Origin: Alphaproteobacteria bacterium
GTDB lineage: Bacteria; Pseudomonadota; Alphaproteobacteria; Caulobacterales; Aquidulcibacteraceae
Direction of reading: 5' to 3'
Length of the DNA: 64,000 bases
Assembly (NCBI GenBank): GCA_027485915.1
Contig: JAIXQA010000080.1
Location: forward strand, 1 to 64,000
Below, piece after piece: positions 8,644-18,161 of the stretch. Within the stretch, counting starts at the first letter, position 1. Each line of letters begins with the position of its first letter. The translations under genes and the position numbers were made by a program. Below the pieces are notes generated by a model that was not told where the DNA came from, did no database searches, and saw nothing but the letters and a program-made list of their open reading frames with translations.

Positions 8644-8681
8644 CACAAACAAAAACGCGCGAGCTTTTGGCCCGCGCGTTT
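8644..8681 (-). terminator. Intrinsic terminator of gltA
   Basis: A 9-bp perfect stem (AAACGCGCG / CGCGCGTTT at 8653-8661 and 8673-8681) with an 11-base loop. Read on the minus strand it is followed by TTTTGTTTG. It lies 20 bases past the citrate synthase stop. Confidence 0.85.
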
Positions 8682-8700
8682 CAGACTGAAGGAGTGTCTT

Positions 8701-10005
8701 CTAGCGATTAATGATGGGCACGTAATCGCGTTGGGTCGCACCGGTATAGAGCTGACGGGGGCGACCAATCTTTTGGGCGGGGTCGCTGTTCATTTCGTCC
8801 CACTGGGCGATCCAGCCCGTCGTACGGGCCAGAGCAAACAGCACGGTGAACATTTCAACCGGGAAGCCCATCGCCTTCAACGTGATGCCTGAATAGAAGT
8901 CGATATTTGGATAGAGCTTGCGGCTGACGAAATACTCATCATTGAGCGCAATTTTCTCAAGCTCCATGGCGACTTTCAGCAATGGATCGTCCTTCACGCC
9001 AACTTCGGCCAGCACTTCGTGGCAGGCTTGCTGCATCACTTTGGCGCGTGGGTCATAGTTTTTGTACACGCGGTGGCCAAAGCCCATCAGACGCACGCCC
9101 GAATTCTTGTCTTTCACTTGCGCAACAAAGTCAGGGATATTGTCGACATGGCCGATCTCTTTCAGCATGTTCAAGGCGGCCTCATTCGCCCCACCATGGG
9201 CAGGGCCCCACAAGCAGGCGATACCGGCAGCGATACAGGCAAAAGGGTTCGCGCCTGAAGATCCTGCCAAGCGAACCGTCGAGGTCGAGGCGTTTTGCTC
9301 GTGGTCTGCATGCAGGATGAAGATTTTTTCCATCGCTTTGGCCAGCACGGGGTTCACGACATAATCTTCGGCAGGAACTGCAAAACACATGCGCAGGAAG
9401 TTGGCGGCATAGCTCAATTCATTGCGCGGGGTCACAAAGGGCTGACCCAACCAGTATTTATAAGCGCGTGCTGCTATGGTTGGGATTTTGGCGATCAGAC
9501 GGTGCTGGGTGATTTTGCGCTGGACTGGGTCATCAATGTTCAAGCTATCATGGTAGAAAGCCGACAAGGCACCCACGGTGCCAACCATCACCGCCATTGG
9601 GTGCGCGTCGCGGCGGAAACCTTCAAAGAAGCGGTCGAATTGGGCATGCAACATCGTGTGATAGGTGATGTCATGCTTGAATTTATCAAACTCGCCTTGG
9701 TTTGGCAGATGGCCTTCCAACAGCAAATAGGCCACTTCAAGGAAGTTCGACCGCTCTGCCAATTGGTCGATCGGGTAGCCGCGATGCAGCAAAATGCCTT
9801 CATCGCCATCGATAAAGGTGATCTGGCTTTCGCACGAAGCCGTCGAAGTAAAGCCCGGGTCGTAAGTAAAGGCACCGGTCTCTGCATAGAGTTTGCGGAT
9901 ATCGATCACATCAGGGCCGGTCGCACCGCCATAAATTGGCAAGTCAATTATCTTGCCTTCGAAATCAAGTTTAGCGGTACCCTTTGGTTCTGCTTTGCTT
10001 TCCAT
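8701..10005 (-). CDS. gltA: Citrate synthase (type II, hexameric)
   Basis: Condenses oxaloacetate and acetyl-CoA to citrate at the entry of the TCA cycle. The best start is the ATG at 10005 (434 aa), 7 bases after AGAGGG. An ATG at 10047 would add 14 residues not usual for the family. The beta-rich N-terminal domain of Gram-negative type II enzymes is present ([13 protein letters not shown]). Catalytic residues, numbered from 10005, are H270 (GPAHGG), H311 (GFGHRVY) and D369 (NIDFYSG). The long all-helical domain is complete. It follows gltX on the same strand with a 51-base gap, so it is probably co-transcribed, and it ends at a clear terminator. Confidence 0.97.
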   Translation of the reverse strand: MESKAEPKGTAKLDFEGKIIDLPIYGGATGPDVIDIRKLYAETGAFTYDPGFTSTASCESQITFIDGDEGILLHRGYPIDQLAERSNFLEVAYLLLEGHLPNQGEFDKFKHDITYHTMLHAQFDRFFEGFRRDAHPMAVMVGTVGALSAFYHDSLNIDDPVQRKITQHRLIAKIPTIAARAYKYWLGQPFVTPRNELSYAANFLRMCFAVPAEDYVVNPVLAKAMEKIFILHADHEQNASTSTVRLAGSSGANPFACIAAGIACLWGPAHGGANEAALNMLKEIGHVDNIPDFVAQVKDKNSGVRLMGFGHRVYKNYDPRAKVMQQACHEVLAEVGVKDDPLLKVAMELEKIALNDEYFVSRKLYPNIDFYSGITLKAMGFPVEMFTVLFALARTTGWIAQWDEMNSDPAQKIGRPRQLYTGATQRDYVPIINR

Positions 10006-10056
10006 ATTCATGCCCTCTTGTGTTTTGCTCGTATCCACAGTTTCCACGACAGAAGT

Positions 10057-11496
10057 TTACATCACGTCTCCAAGACGTGCTAAGCTTTCATCTCTGCCCA
10101 ACAGCTCTAAGGCGATTGCCAAATCTGGTGCCGGAAGGCCACCGGTCAGTGCAGCGCGCAGCGGTGGACCAATCTTGCCAAAGCCCACGCCTTCCGATTC
10201 AGCAAACTTATCCAACGCCGCCTTGATGTCTGTATGATGCCAATTTGCGACATCTGCTAGCACGGGCGGCAGGCGCCGAAGCCGTTCAATGGCTTCGGCT
10301 GATAAGGCTTTTTGTGCCTTTTCATCAGGGGTCAATGGCCGCTCGGCGAGGATAAACCCGAACTGATCATAAAGCTCAGGCAAGGTCTTCGCCCGATCCT
10401 TCAAATGGGCCATCGCGGCGGCGAGTTCCGCGTCGGGTTTCGCGATCTCAGGCTGGCCCGCCCGCGCCGCATGCTCGCTCATGAGTGTGACCAAGCGTTG
10501 GTCATCTGCCAAGCGCATGAAATGAGCGTTCACGCTGCCCATTTTGGCAAAGTCTAAGCGCGAAGGGCTTTTACCAAGCCCTTCAAGATCAAACAGCTCA
10601 AGGGCTTCCTCGGTGCTGACAATGTCCAAATCACCCTTTGACCAGCCAAGCCGCAGCAAATAAGCGCGCATAGCTTCAGGAAGATAGCCCATGTCGCGAT
10701 ATTCTTCGACACCCAAGGCACCATGGCGCTTCGACAGCTTTTTGCCATCATCGCCATGAATTAAAGGGATGTGGGCATAGGTTGGGACTTGCCAGCCAAA
10801 CGCGTGGATCAAGGCCGTTTGGCGGGCAGCATTGGTCAGATGGTCATCACCGCGAATGACATGGGTTACGCCCATATCATGATCATCCACGACGACGGCC
10901 AACATGTATGTTGGGGTCTGGTCCGAGCGAAGGAGAATGAAATCATCAATCTCGCGACCAGCGGTCGTCACCACGCCCTGAACCTTATCCTGCACGCGAA
11001 TGAATTCATTCTCGCTGGGGGCGCGCAAACGGGTCACGAAAGAGGCACCTGCTGGCGGCGTGCCTTGATCTGGATTGCGCCAAGGCGAACGAAAGGCCAA
11101 GCCTTGAGCCCGCGCCGCTTCTTTAAGGGCGGTCTCTTCCTCTTGGCTTAAATAGCAACGAAACGCTTTGCCAGAGGCCACCAAGCCTTCGGCGGCTTCC
11201 TTATGGCGGGCGGCGCGGGCAAACTGAAACAGAGGCGGGCCATCGGCTTCAAGGCCTAACCAAGCCAGGCCATCGAGAATTGCTTGCACCGCTGCCTCGG
11301 TCGAACGCTCCCGATCGGTATCCTCGATCCGCAAAAGATATTTGCCACCTGCTTTTCGTGCATAAAGCCAGTTGAATAATGCCGTTCTTGCCCCTCCAAT
11401 GTGAAGGTAGCCCGTCGGTGAAGGCGCAAACCGCGTCACAACATCCCGGTCAGTGGCTTCGTGTGTGTGGACTGTCGTTTCGGTGGGAGCATGCAT
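10057..11496 (-). CDS. gltX: Glutamyl-tRNA synthetase
   Basis: Charges tRNA-Glu, and in organisms with GatCAB probably also tRNA-Gln. The 479-residue class I synthetase has the HIGH-type motif HIGG near residue 32 (FAPSPTGYLHIGGART) and the KMSKS-type motif KKLSKRHG near 258. The C-terminal helical anticodon-binding region is complete. A gatC-gatA pair at 50 kb fits a non-discriminating or split role. The start ATG (11494-11496) lies in an ATGCAT palindrome shared with the 5' end of the divergent comEC gene. Confidence 0.97.
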   Translation of the reverse strand: MHAPTETTVHTHEATDRDVVTRFAPSPTGYLHIGGARTALFNWLYARKAGGKYLLRIEDTDRERSTEAAVQAILDGLAWLGLEADGPPLFQFARAARHKEAAEGLVASGKAFRCYLSQEEETALKEAARAQGLAFRSPWRNPDQGTPPAGASFVTRLRAPSENEFIRVQDKVQGVVTTAGREIDDFILLRSDQTPTYMLAVVVDDHDMGVTHVIRGDDHLTNAARQTALIHAFGWQVPTYAHIPLIHGDDGKKLSKRHGALGVEEYRDMGYLPEAMRAYLLRLGWSKGDLDIVSTEEALELFDLEGLGKSPSRLDFAKMGSVNAHFMRLADDQRLVTLMSEHAARAGQPEIAKPDAELAAAMAHLKDRAKTLPELYDQFGFILAERPLTPDEKAQKALSAEAIERLRRLPPVLADVANWHHTDIKAALDKFAESEGVGFGKIGPPLRAALTGGLPAPDLAIALELLGRDESLARLGDVM

Positions 11497-13708
11497 GATG
11501 GCTTGGGCTTTTGAAAAAGAGGCAAATCAAGAGAAGGAACCGGCCAAACCACTTGGCCTTCGCCGCCTCATAACACGCCCTTGTGAAGGTGAAAGTGATC
11601 TACGCACTTGGATGCAGGATCGGTTACAGGAAATTCGCGACCAAGAGCACGATCGGCTGGTTCTGTGGCTGCCTGTCGGATTTGCATTTGGGGCTGGGGC
11701 GACGTGCTCAGTGCGTGCGGATGACCCTGCGCTCATCTGGGTTCTTTTGACTTGTCTGGCTCTGGGCCTCTGGTTTTTCTGTGCGGTGGTTGCGCAGAAA
11801 GTGCTGCCTATCGTGTTGTCAAAGGGATTGTTCGGCCTCGGCCTCATGGCGCTCTTTGCCGCAGCATGCCTCGGTGGCGGGGCGGCTGGCTTGTTGCGCG
11901 CCGAGGCAGCGAAAGCGCCACGAGTCTCAGATGTCAAAATGCCTTTCATTGTCACTGGTTATGTGGAGCAAATTGACCGGACCCAAAGGGGAAGTTGGCG
12001 CGCCAAACTGTTGGTAGAATCTATGTCGCGCACACGGCCTGAGGCAACCCCGCCCTATCTGCGCATCGCCCTTGCAGAGGACGAACCGCCAAAGCCTGGC
12101 CAGAAAGTCATATGTCGGGCAATCCTGCGACCACCACCGGGCCCCGTGGTGCCCGGGGCTTACGATCATGCTAGGCGCGCTTGGTTTCAAGGCTTGGGCG
12201 GGGTGGGCTATGCCTCAACGCCCTGTCGCGCTGTGGCGGCGGATGCAAAGCTCTCCCAATCCATTCGATTTCGTCTGGCGCTTTGGCGTGCCCAAGCAGC
12301 CCGTTCCATCGTCGAAGCGACGAAAAGTGATGGCGGTGGCTTCTTGGCTGCCATTACCACAGGTGACCGGGCTTGGTTGGCCGAAGACGATGTTGAAGCG
12401 CTGCAGGCCTCAGGGCTGTCGCATGTGATTTCAGTCTCAGGCCTTCATGTCGGATTGCTGGGTGGCCTGATTTTCTTCGTGGTCTGGAAGCTTGTCGCGT
12501 TGCTCCCCATCGTCGCTCTACGGCTGGATGCCCGAAAGGTCGCGGCTTTGGTCGCCCTTTGTGGCACGGGTGCCTATTGCGTCTTTACAGGCGCGGAAGC
12601 GCCGGCGGTGCGGGCCTTCATCATGTCGGCCATCGCCTTTGGTGCCATCTTGTTGAACCGCAAGGCCATTTCAATGCGCGGGCTCGCAATTGCGGCGATT
12701 TGCGTTTTGGTAGCCTTGCCGGAAAGTGCCATCGACCCCGGGTTCCAGATGAGCTTTCTGGCGACAGCCGCTTTAGTCGCCTTGTGGGAAATTTGGGAGC
12801 GGCGGCGCGAAGGTGCACCGGAGCTCAGCTGGTTGCAGCGGGCCGCAATGTGGCTGGTCGGAGCAGCTGCGACCAGTGTGGTGGCAGGCCTTGCGACGGC
12901 ACCTATTTCGGCTGCAACTTTTGGCCGTGTATCGGTTTGGTCGTTGCCAGCCAATTTGATGGCTGCCCCGGTTCTCGATTTCTGGGTCGCACCTTTTTCA
13001 GTGCTAGCCGCTATTCTTGCGCCTTTGGACTTTGATGATTGGGCATGGCAGGTTGCGGCAGCGGGCTTAGGCGTCACACTAAAGATCGCGCACATGATCG
13101 CGGCGCTACCCGGGGCCAATGCCAGCATTGCTTGGACGAGCACCACAGCGCCTGTGATCTTGATCTTGGCCATCCTCTGGCTGACACTTTGGCGCTCTTG
13201 GCTGCGTTTTTTATCAGTCGTCGGGATCATCGCGGGCTTGGCCATCTGGGCATTCAGCCCAAAGCCGGTTGCGTGGATCGCGCCAGAAGGGCGGGCAATT
13301 CTGGCAACGCCACATGGCGGATCGGCCAGCCTTTGCAGAACTTCGGGCGGGCGATTTGATGCCACGCGTTTGGTTGATAAGGCTGGTCTTCGCCAACAAG
13401 AAGCCGCGCGCATTTTGCCCGAAGGCGAACATCGCTTCCTCAGAAATTGTAGGCTTGGGGAAGGCGATTGGGATGCCCGCTATGTCTATGCGGGGCGTGG
13501 TCGAGGCGTACTTAGCATAGGCCTTGATGGGAAAGCCTATGCTTTTGGTCGGGGCGACATTCCAAATGGTGCCCTGTTGATGCGCGACGGCTGGAGGCTT
13601 TATTTCTACCCTGCGCCGCCTCGCCGTGGGCCTTGGGCGAGGCAAGTCGCTGAAACGGAATTAGCCGAACCAAGTGCTGAACCGCTCTTTCTCAACCGCG
13701 AAGAATAA
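11495..13708 (+). CDS. comEC: ComEC/Rec2-family DNA-uptake channel, short form
   Basis: A polytopic inner-membrane protein of the ComEC family, which moves single-stranded DNA into the cytosol during transformation. From the ATG at 11495 (another at 11498) it has 737 residues. It has N-terminal helices, a DUF4131-like OB region (about 120-240), and the competence domain with many helices (about 280-590) including the typical GLSHVISVSGLHVG segment. The C-terminal tail lacks a recognisable metallo-beta-lactamase domain, as in other alphaproteobacterial short forms. Its start overlaps that of gltX on the other strand. In many alphaproteobacteria lexA follows comEC; here it does not. Confidence 0.9.
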   Translation: MMAWAFEKEANQEKEPAKPLGLRRLITRPCEGESDLRTWMQDRLQEIRDQEHDRLVLWLPVGFAFGAGATCSVRADDPALIWVLLTCLALGLWFFCAVVAQKVLPIVLSKGLFGLGLMALFAAACLGGGAAGLLRAEAAKAPRVSDVKMPFIVTGYVEQIDRTQRGSWRAKLLVESMSRTRPEATPPYLRIALAEDEPPKPGQKVICRAILRPPPGPVVPGAYDHARRAWFQGLGGVGYASTPCRAVAADAKLSQSIRFRLALWRAQAARSIVEATKSDGGGFLAAITTGDRAWLAEDDVEALQASGLSHVISVSGLHVGLLGGLIFFVVWKLVALLPIVALRLDARKVAALVALCGTGAYCVFTGAEAPAVRAFIMSAIAFGAILLNRKAISMRGLAIAAICVLVALPESAIDPGFQMSFLATAALVALWEIWERRREGAPELSWLQRAAMWLVGAAATSVVAGLATAPISAATFGRVSVWSLPANLMAAPVLDFWVAPFSVLAAILAPLDFDDWAWQVAAAGLGVTLKIAHMIAALPGANASIAWTSTTAPVILILAILWLTLWRSWLRFLSVVGIIAGLAIWAFSPKPVAWIAPEGRAILATPHGGSASLCRTSGGRFDATRLVDKAGLRQQEAARILPEGEHRFLRNCRLGEGDWDARYVYAGRGRGVLSIGLDGKAYAFGRGDIPNGALLMRDGWRLYFYPAPPRRGPWARQVAETELAEPSAEPLFLNREE

Positions 13709-13734
13709 AGACCTGAGCAATGGGCGCTCAGGTC
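13700..13734 (-). terminator. Terminator between convergent comEC and hydrolase genes
   Basis: A perfect 9-bp stem, GACCTGAGC (13710-13718) with GCTCAGGTC (13726-13734). On the minus strand it is followed by TTTATTCTT, so it mainly serves the hydrolase gene. It starts one base after the comEC stop and could act weakly in both directions. Confidence 0.7.
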
Positions 13735-13758
13735 TCTAAAAGGGCAGTCTCTTGGGGC

Positions 13759-14430
13759 TTATCGGCGAGGTGGCGGCGCGATCTTGCGCGGCTCTGCCAA
13801 GCGACGGTCGAGATAAGAGGCGGCCCGGTCTCGCAAGAGGTCAAGCTCATTGCGGTAGAAATGGTCGGCACCTTCAATCATTTCCCACTCAACCAATTCA
13901 CCTTTTTGGGTGCGGATCTTCGAGGCAGAACGCTCGAGGTCAGCAGGTGGCGAGACTTGGTCGTTGGAGCCGTAGAACATCATGCCGGACGATGGGCACG
14001 GGGCCAAGAAAGACAAGTCATAGTGATTGGCCGGGGTTGCAACCGTGATGAAACCGTCAATTTCAGGGCGGCGCATCAATAGCTGCAGGGCGATATAGGA
14101 GCCGAAGGAATAGCCCGCGACCCAAGTAACTGGGGCCACGGGATTTTGACCTTGGAGCCAATCCAGCGCGCTGGCTGCATCGGATAACTCGCCTTGGCCA
14201 TTGTCAAAATTGCCTTGGCTGCGACCGACGCCACGGAAATTGAACCGCAAGGTGGAAAAACCACGCTCGACAAACAATTTGTGAAGCATGACCGTAACAC
14301 GGTCCTGCATCGATCCACCGGCTTTTGGGTGGTTGTGAAGGATCAAAGCGATCGGTGCGTTTTCCGATTCAGCTTGATTATAGCGGGCTTCGAGACGCCC
14401 AGCGGCGCCAGTAAGGATAAGTTCAGCCAT
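13759..14430 (-). CDS. Alpha/beta hydrolase
   Basis: A 223-residue soluble alpha/beta hydrolase of the short type found widely in alphaproteobacteria. Visible features are the oxyanion segment LHNHPKAGGSM, the fold marker LRFNFRGVGRS and nucleophile elbow GYSFGS with S108. Probable acid D157 (YGSNDQVSPP) and H190 (EGADHF) complete a plausible triad. There is no signal peptide and the substrate is unknown. The gene is divergent from the iscR-like gene. The 152-base region between them carries the IscR-like dyad, so it might share that control, but its distance and orientation do not prove it. Confidence 0.85.
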   Translation of the reverse strand: MAELILTGAAGRLEARYNQAESENAPIALILHNHPKAGGSMQDRVTVMLHKLFVERGFSTLRFNFRGVGRSQGNFDNGQGELSDAASALDWLQGQNPVAPVTWVAGYSFGSYIALQLLMRRPEIDGFITVATPANHYDLSFLAPCPSSGMMFYGSNDQVSPPADLERSASKIRTQKGELVEWEMIEGADHFYRNELDLLRDRAASYLDRRLAEPRKIAPPPRR

Positions 14431-14443
14431 GATGCTCAGTTTA

Positions 14444-14468
14444 ATTCTTGACCTACGAGGTCGGGAAT
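14444..14468. promoter_or_regulatory. Candidate IscR type-1-like operator for the suf operon
   Basis: A 25-bp near-perfect dyad with 11-base arms ATTCTTGACCT and AGGTCGGGAAT around ACG. It keeps the GAC-7-GTC layout with YY/RR flanks of the enterobacterial IscR type-1 site (consensus from memory, 17 of 25 positions agree). TTGACC at 14448-14453 could also be a -35 element, with a weak TAGGTC 17 bases on. It lies about 115 bases upstream of the iscR-like start. Confidence 0.55.
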
Positions 14469-14582
14469 ACTAGGTCCAGTAGAAGACCGGAACGGGCTCG
14501 TATCATAGGCCTGTAGCAAAAAGCCAAGATTTTCCGCAATAGCGCTGCAAAGTGTGGAAAAAGCGCTGAAAGGACTGCCGCA

Positions 14583-15059
14583 ATGGAATTGTCGACCAAG
14601 GGACGTTATGCCGTTATGGCGATGGTGGATTTGGCACTGAATAGCCCGGAAACTGGCTCTTCGGCTCGGTCCGTCAATCTGGGCGAAATTGCCGAGCGGC
14701 AGGAGATTAGCCAATCCTATCTGGAACAATTGTTCGCCCGCCTCCGCCGTCGAGGACTTGTCGAAAGTGCACGTGGTCCTGGCGGTGGCTATCGATTGGC
14801 CACAACGCCGGAGCAAATCTCTATTGGGGCCATTATGCAGGCCGTAGAAGAACCGCTAAAGGTAACCCGCTGCGATGCGCACACCCGTGCGGGCTGTCTT
14901 AGTGGCAACCGGCGGTGCATGACCCATGACTTATGGGATGAGCTTTCGCGCCATATCAGCCAGTTTTTGGGCGCGGTCACCCTAGCCGATGTCCTAGCCC
15001 GCCAGCTGTCCGGCAAAGCGGATGAGATTGCGCGCTACAATCGTCAGGCCGCGGAATGA
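14583..15059 (+). CDS. iscR: Rrf2-family regulator, IscR-like
   Basis: A 158-residue winged-helix regulator that senses Fe-S status. N-terminal HTH with STKGRYAVMAMVDLA, then EISQSYLEQLFARLRRRGLV and the wing RGPGGGY. Three cysteines and a histidine (C97, C105, C112, H115) match the IscR cluster-binding set, with slightly longer spacing than I recall for E. coli. In E. coli IscR, the [2Fe-2S] form represses the operon. AAGGA sits 8 bases ahead of the start. It is the first gene of the suf operon and its stop overlaps the next start (ATGA). Autoregulation through the upstream dyad is inferred. Confidence 0.92.
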   Translation: MELSTKGRYAVMAMVDLALNSPETGSSARSVNLGEIAERQEISQSYLEQLFARLRRRGLVESARGPGGGYRLATTPEQISIGAIMQAVEEPLKVTRCDAHTRAGCLSGNRRCMTHDLWDELSRHISQFLGAVTLADVLARQLSGKADEIARYNRQAAE

Positions 15060-16210
15060 TGGATCGCCTCTACGCAGACCACAACGCAAGTTCGCCGCTT
15101 CGGCCGGAAGCGCGTGAAGCGATGCTGCGTGTGATGGATTTGGGCGGCAACCCCTCGTCGGTGCATGGTGAAGGCCGGGCAGCTAAACGGGCTTTGGAAG
15201 ATGCCCGTGAAACCCTAGCCCATACGTTGGAATGTGGCGCAGACGCTGTGACCTTTACCAGTGGCGCAACCGAAGCCGTGCACCTTGCCATGGAAAGCGC
15301 CAAGGCCATGGGCTTTGGCCCTATTTTTGTTTCGGCGGTCGAGCATGATGCCATCTGGTCTTACGCCTACCATTTGTGGCCTGATGCTCAAATCATCCCC
15401 GTCAATCAAGGGGCGCTGATCGATGTTAATTGGTTGAGCCAAGAGTTTGATCGGCAAGGTGGCCAACCGCTGGTCATTGCTCAAGCGGCCAATAACGAGA
15501 CGGGAACCATCCAGAGTCTGGACACGATTTCAACACGCGTGCGCGCTGCTGGGGGCGCGCTTTTGTGTGACGCCGTTCAGCTTTTGGGCAAGGCATCTGT
15601 TGGCCAATTTGCCGGACTAGCAGATTGGCTGATCCTCTCCTCGCACAAGATTGGTGGGCCAATGGGAGCAGGGGCATTGATTGCCGCCCCCGGTATTGAG
15701 ATCGTCAATACGCGTGCTGGCGGTGGTCAAGAACGCGGCGCCCGCAGCGGCACTGAAAATGTAGCGGCTATCGCGGGCTTTGCTGCGGCCGCAGCCGTTG
15801 CCTGCCCCGATGAAGCGGTTCAGGCGTTTCAGGAACAAACCTCGCAGGCGCGCCATGGCTTTGAACTGGCTGTCGCAACCGCCTTGGCCGACGCCGATTT
15901 TGTGAGCCACGGCGTGCGTCGGCTGAGCAATACATCTTGTGTGGTGGTCGACGGCTGGGAAGGCGCGCGTCAAGTTATGGCCATGGACTTGGCTGGCGCG
16001 GCGGTGTCAGCGGGTTCTGCCTGTTCGTCGGGTAAGGTCAAAATGTCCCGTATTCTCAAGGCCTGCGGCTATAGTGATGGCGCCGCAGCCTCATCCATTC
16101 GCGTCAGCTTTGGCTGGTCCAGCCAGATAGAGGATGGCGCGCGACTGGCCGAACTCTATTTACAAGCCGCGGCCCGCGCTGGCCACGCGCTTTCCACCCA
16201 AGCCGCCTGA
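15056..16210 (+). CDS. Cysteine desulfurase, IscS/NifS-like
   Basis: A PLP enzyme that removes sulfur from cysteine as an enzyme persulfide. The 384 residues carry the PLP lysine K198 (LSSHKIGG) and the catalytic cysteine C323 in the flexible loop [10 protein letters not shown], which marks the class I (IscS/NifS-like) group. This distinguishes it from SufS, encoded later in the same operon. The start overlaps the regulator stop by 4 bases (a second ATG follows at once). Such an extra desulfurase between iscR and sufB is common in alphaproteobacterial suf operons. It probably supplies sulfur for SufBCD or for tRNA modification; which is unknown. Confidence 0.92.
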   Translation: MMDRLYADHNASSPLRPEAREAMLRVMDLGGNPSSVHGEGRAAKRALEDARETLAHTLECGADAVTFTSGATEAVHLAMESAKAMGFGPIFVSAVEHDAIWSYAYHLWPDAQIIPVNQGALIDVNWLSQEFDRQGGQPLVIAQAANNETGTIQSLDTISTRVRAAGGALLCDAVQLLGKASVGQFAGLADWLILSSHKIGGPMGAGALIAAPGIEIVNTRAGGGQERGARSGTENVAAIAGFAAAAAVACPDEAVQAFQEQTSQARHGFELAVATALADADFVSHGVRRLSNTSCVVVDGWEGARQVMAMDLAGAAVSAGSACSSGKVKMSRILKACGYSDGAAASSIRVSFGWSSQIEDGARLAELYLQAAARAGHALSTQAA

Positions 16211-16226
16211 AAGGCACTTCAATCCA

Positions 16227-17693
16227 ATGCCCGCAGTAAAAGAAACCATCGAAACCGTTGAAAGCCTTGCCGAGTATGAGCATGGCTTTATCACCGATAT
16301 CGAAATGGAAATGGCCCCAAAAGGTCTGAATACAGATATTGTGCGCTATATTTCGGCAAAAAAGGGCGAGCCGGATTGGATGTTGGAGTGGCGTTTGGCT
16401 GCTTATCAGCGATGGTTGACCATGCAGGAGCCAAGCTGGGCCATGGTCAATTATCCCACGATCGACTTTCAAGATTCCTATTATTACGCTGCGCCCAAGG
16501 CCAAGGTTGAGCTGAACAGTCTCGACGATCTCGATCCTGAGATTTTGGAGACCTATAAGAAGCTTGGCATTCCGCTGCGCGAGCAGGAAGTTCTCGCCGG
16601 CGTCAAAGGTGCACCTCGCATTGCCGTGGATGCCGTGTTTGACAGCGTTTCGGTGGCAACCACCTTCCGCGAGGAATTGGCGAAATCGGGCGTGATCTTC
16701 TGCTCTATGTCCGAGTCGATCAAGGAGTATCCAGACCTTGTGCGGCAATATTTGGGTACGGTCGTGCCCGTTAGCGACAATTTCTATGCGACATTGAACA
16801 GCGCGGTATTCTCAGACGGTACCTTTGTCTACATCCCGCCCGGCGTGCGCTGCCCAATGGAATTGTCGACCTATTTCCGCATCAATGCGGCCGATACGGG
16901 TCAATTTGAGCGCACCCTGATCATCGCCGATAAGGGCGCTTATGTCTCTTATTTGGAGGGCTGCACTGCGCCGATGCGCGATGAGAACCAACTCCATGCC
17001 GCGGTGGTTGAATTGGTCGCGCTCGATGACGCTGAGATCAAATATTCAACCGTGCAAAACTGGTACCCCGGCGATAAAAATGGCGTTGGCGGGATTTATA
17101 ATTTTGTGACCAAGCGTGCCGATTGTCGGGGTGTGCGCTCCAAGGTGAGTTGGACGCAAGTGGAGACAGGCTCTGCCGTGACTTGGAAATATCCGTCCTG
17201 CATCCTGCGTGGCGATGAAAGCCAAGGCGCGTTTTATTCCATCGCCATCACCAATGGCCATCAGCAAGCCGATACTGGCACGAAGATGATCCATCTGGGT
17301 AAGAACACCCGGTCACGGATCGTCTCTAAGGGCATTTCTGCGGGCAAAAGCAACAACACCTATCGCGGTCTGGTCAGTGCCCATGCAAAGGCTAAGGGTG
17401 CTCGCAATTTCACTCAATGCGACAGTCTGTTGATTGGCGATCAATGCGGTGCCCACACCGTGCCTTACGTGGAAGCCAAAACACCCTACGCCACGTTCGA
17501 GCATGAAGCGACGACGACCCGTTTAAGCGAGGATCAGCTGTTTTACTGCCGCCAACGTGGCCTGCCAACAGAAGATGCCGTGGCGCTATTGGTCAATGGC
17601 TTTGTCCGAGAAGTCCTCCAAGAACTGCCGATGGAGTTTGCCGTCGAAGCCCAAAAGCTGGTGGCGATTAGCCTTGAGGGGAGTGTGGGGTGA
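16227..17693 (+). CDS. sufB: Fe-S cluster scaffold SufB
   Basis: Core subunit of the SufBCD complex that assembles Fe-S clusters in the cytosol. The ATG at 16227 gives 488 residues starting MPAVKETIE. Upstream in-frame codons would overlap the desulfurase gene and are not SufB-like. The conserved beta-helix core contains the QCDSLLIGD segment with the cysteine that accepts sulfur in known SufB, and [14 protein letters not shown] nearby with the Glu/His pair. It is followed by the VOC gene with a 4-base overlap (GTGA), and then sufC and sufD. Confidence 0.97.
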   Translation: MPAVKETIETVESLAEYEHGFITDIEMEMAPKGLNTDIVRYISAKKGEPDWMLEWRLAAYQRWLTMQEPSWAMVNYPTIDFQDSYYYAAPKAKVELNSLDDLDPEILETYKKLGIPLREQEVLAGVKGAPRIAVDAVFDSVSVATTFREELAKSGVIFCSMSESIKEYPDLVRQYLGTVVPVSDNFYATLNSAVFSDGTFVYIPPGVRCPMELSTYFRINAADTGQFERTLIIADKGAYVSYLEGCTAPMRDENQLHAAVVELVALDDAEIKYSTVQNWYPGDKNGVGGIYNFVTKRADCRGVRSKVSWTQVETGSAVTWKYPSCILRGDESQGAFYSIAITNGHQQADTGTKMIHLGKNTRSRIVSKGISAGKSNNTYRGLVSAHAKAKGARNFTQCDSLLIGDQCGAHTVPYVEAKTPYATFEHEATTTRLSEDQLFYCRQRGLPTEDAVALLVNGFVREVLQELPMEFAVEAQKLVAISLEGSVG

Positions 17694-18070
17694 CCACCAT
17701 CGCCGCCATCGACCATGTACAAATCGCCATCCCCGTGGGTGGCGAAATAGTCGCGCGTGCGTTTTATGCCGATCTTTTAGGGCTGATCGAAGTGCCAAAG
17801 CCTGCTTCCATGGCCGCTCGTGGTGGGGCTTGGTATCAATTGGGCGACGTCAAAGTCCATTTGGGGGTGGAGCAAGATTTCCGCGCCAATGACAAGGCCC
17901 ATGTTGCCTTTCGCGTCGCGGATGTGGCCGGCCTTGCCGATCAAGCGCAAGCGCGCGGCTTTAGGGTCAAACACGATGACGAATTACCCGGCCACGTGCG
18001 AGCCTTCCTCTATGATCCATTCGGCAATCGGATCGAAATCCTCAAGCCAATTGGCGAGAGCGGCCGATGA
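17690..18070 (+). CDS. VOC (glyoxalase-fold) family protein
   Basis: A 126-residue glyoxalase/dioxygenase-fold protein. It starts with [11 protein letters not shown], where H9 is the usual first metal ligand. H76 or H79 may serve as a second (KAHVAF), and the C-terminal FGNRIEIL supplies the usual Glu. The GTG start overlaps the sufB stop by 4 bases, so it is translated with the suf operon. The substrate is unknown. A direct part in Fe-S assembly is not established, and it could be a passenger. About 90 bases separate it from sufC. Confidence 0.85.
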   Translation: MTTIAAIDHVQIAIPVGGEIVARAFYADLLGLIEVPKPASMAARGGAWYQLGDVKVHLGVEQDFRANDKAHVAFRVADVAGLADQAQARGFRVKHDDELPGHVRAFLYDPFGNRIEILKPIGESGR

Positions 18071-18161
18071 CGTTGCCCAATCGAGCTAGCCGACTTCAAC
18101 CCAAGTCAATCTTCTTCCTCTCCATGGCCTCTGGCCCAACAAAAGTTTGAAAGACCCTCTC

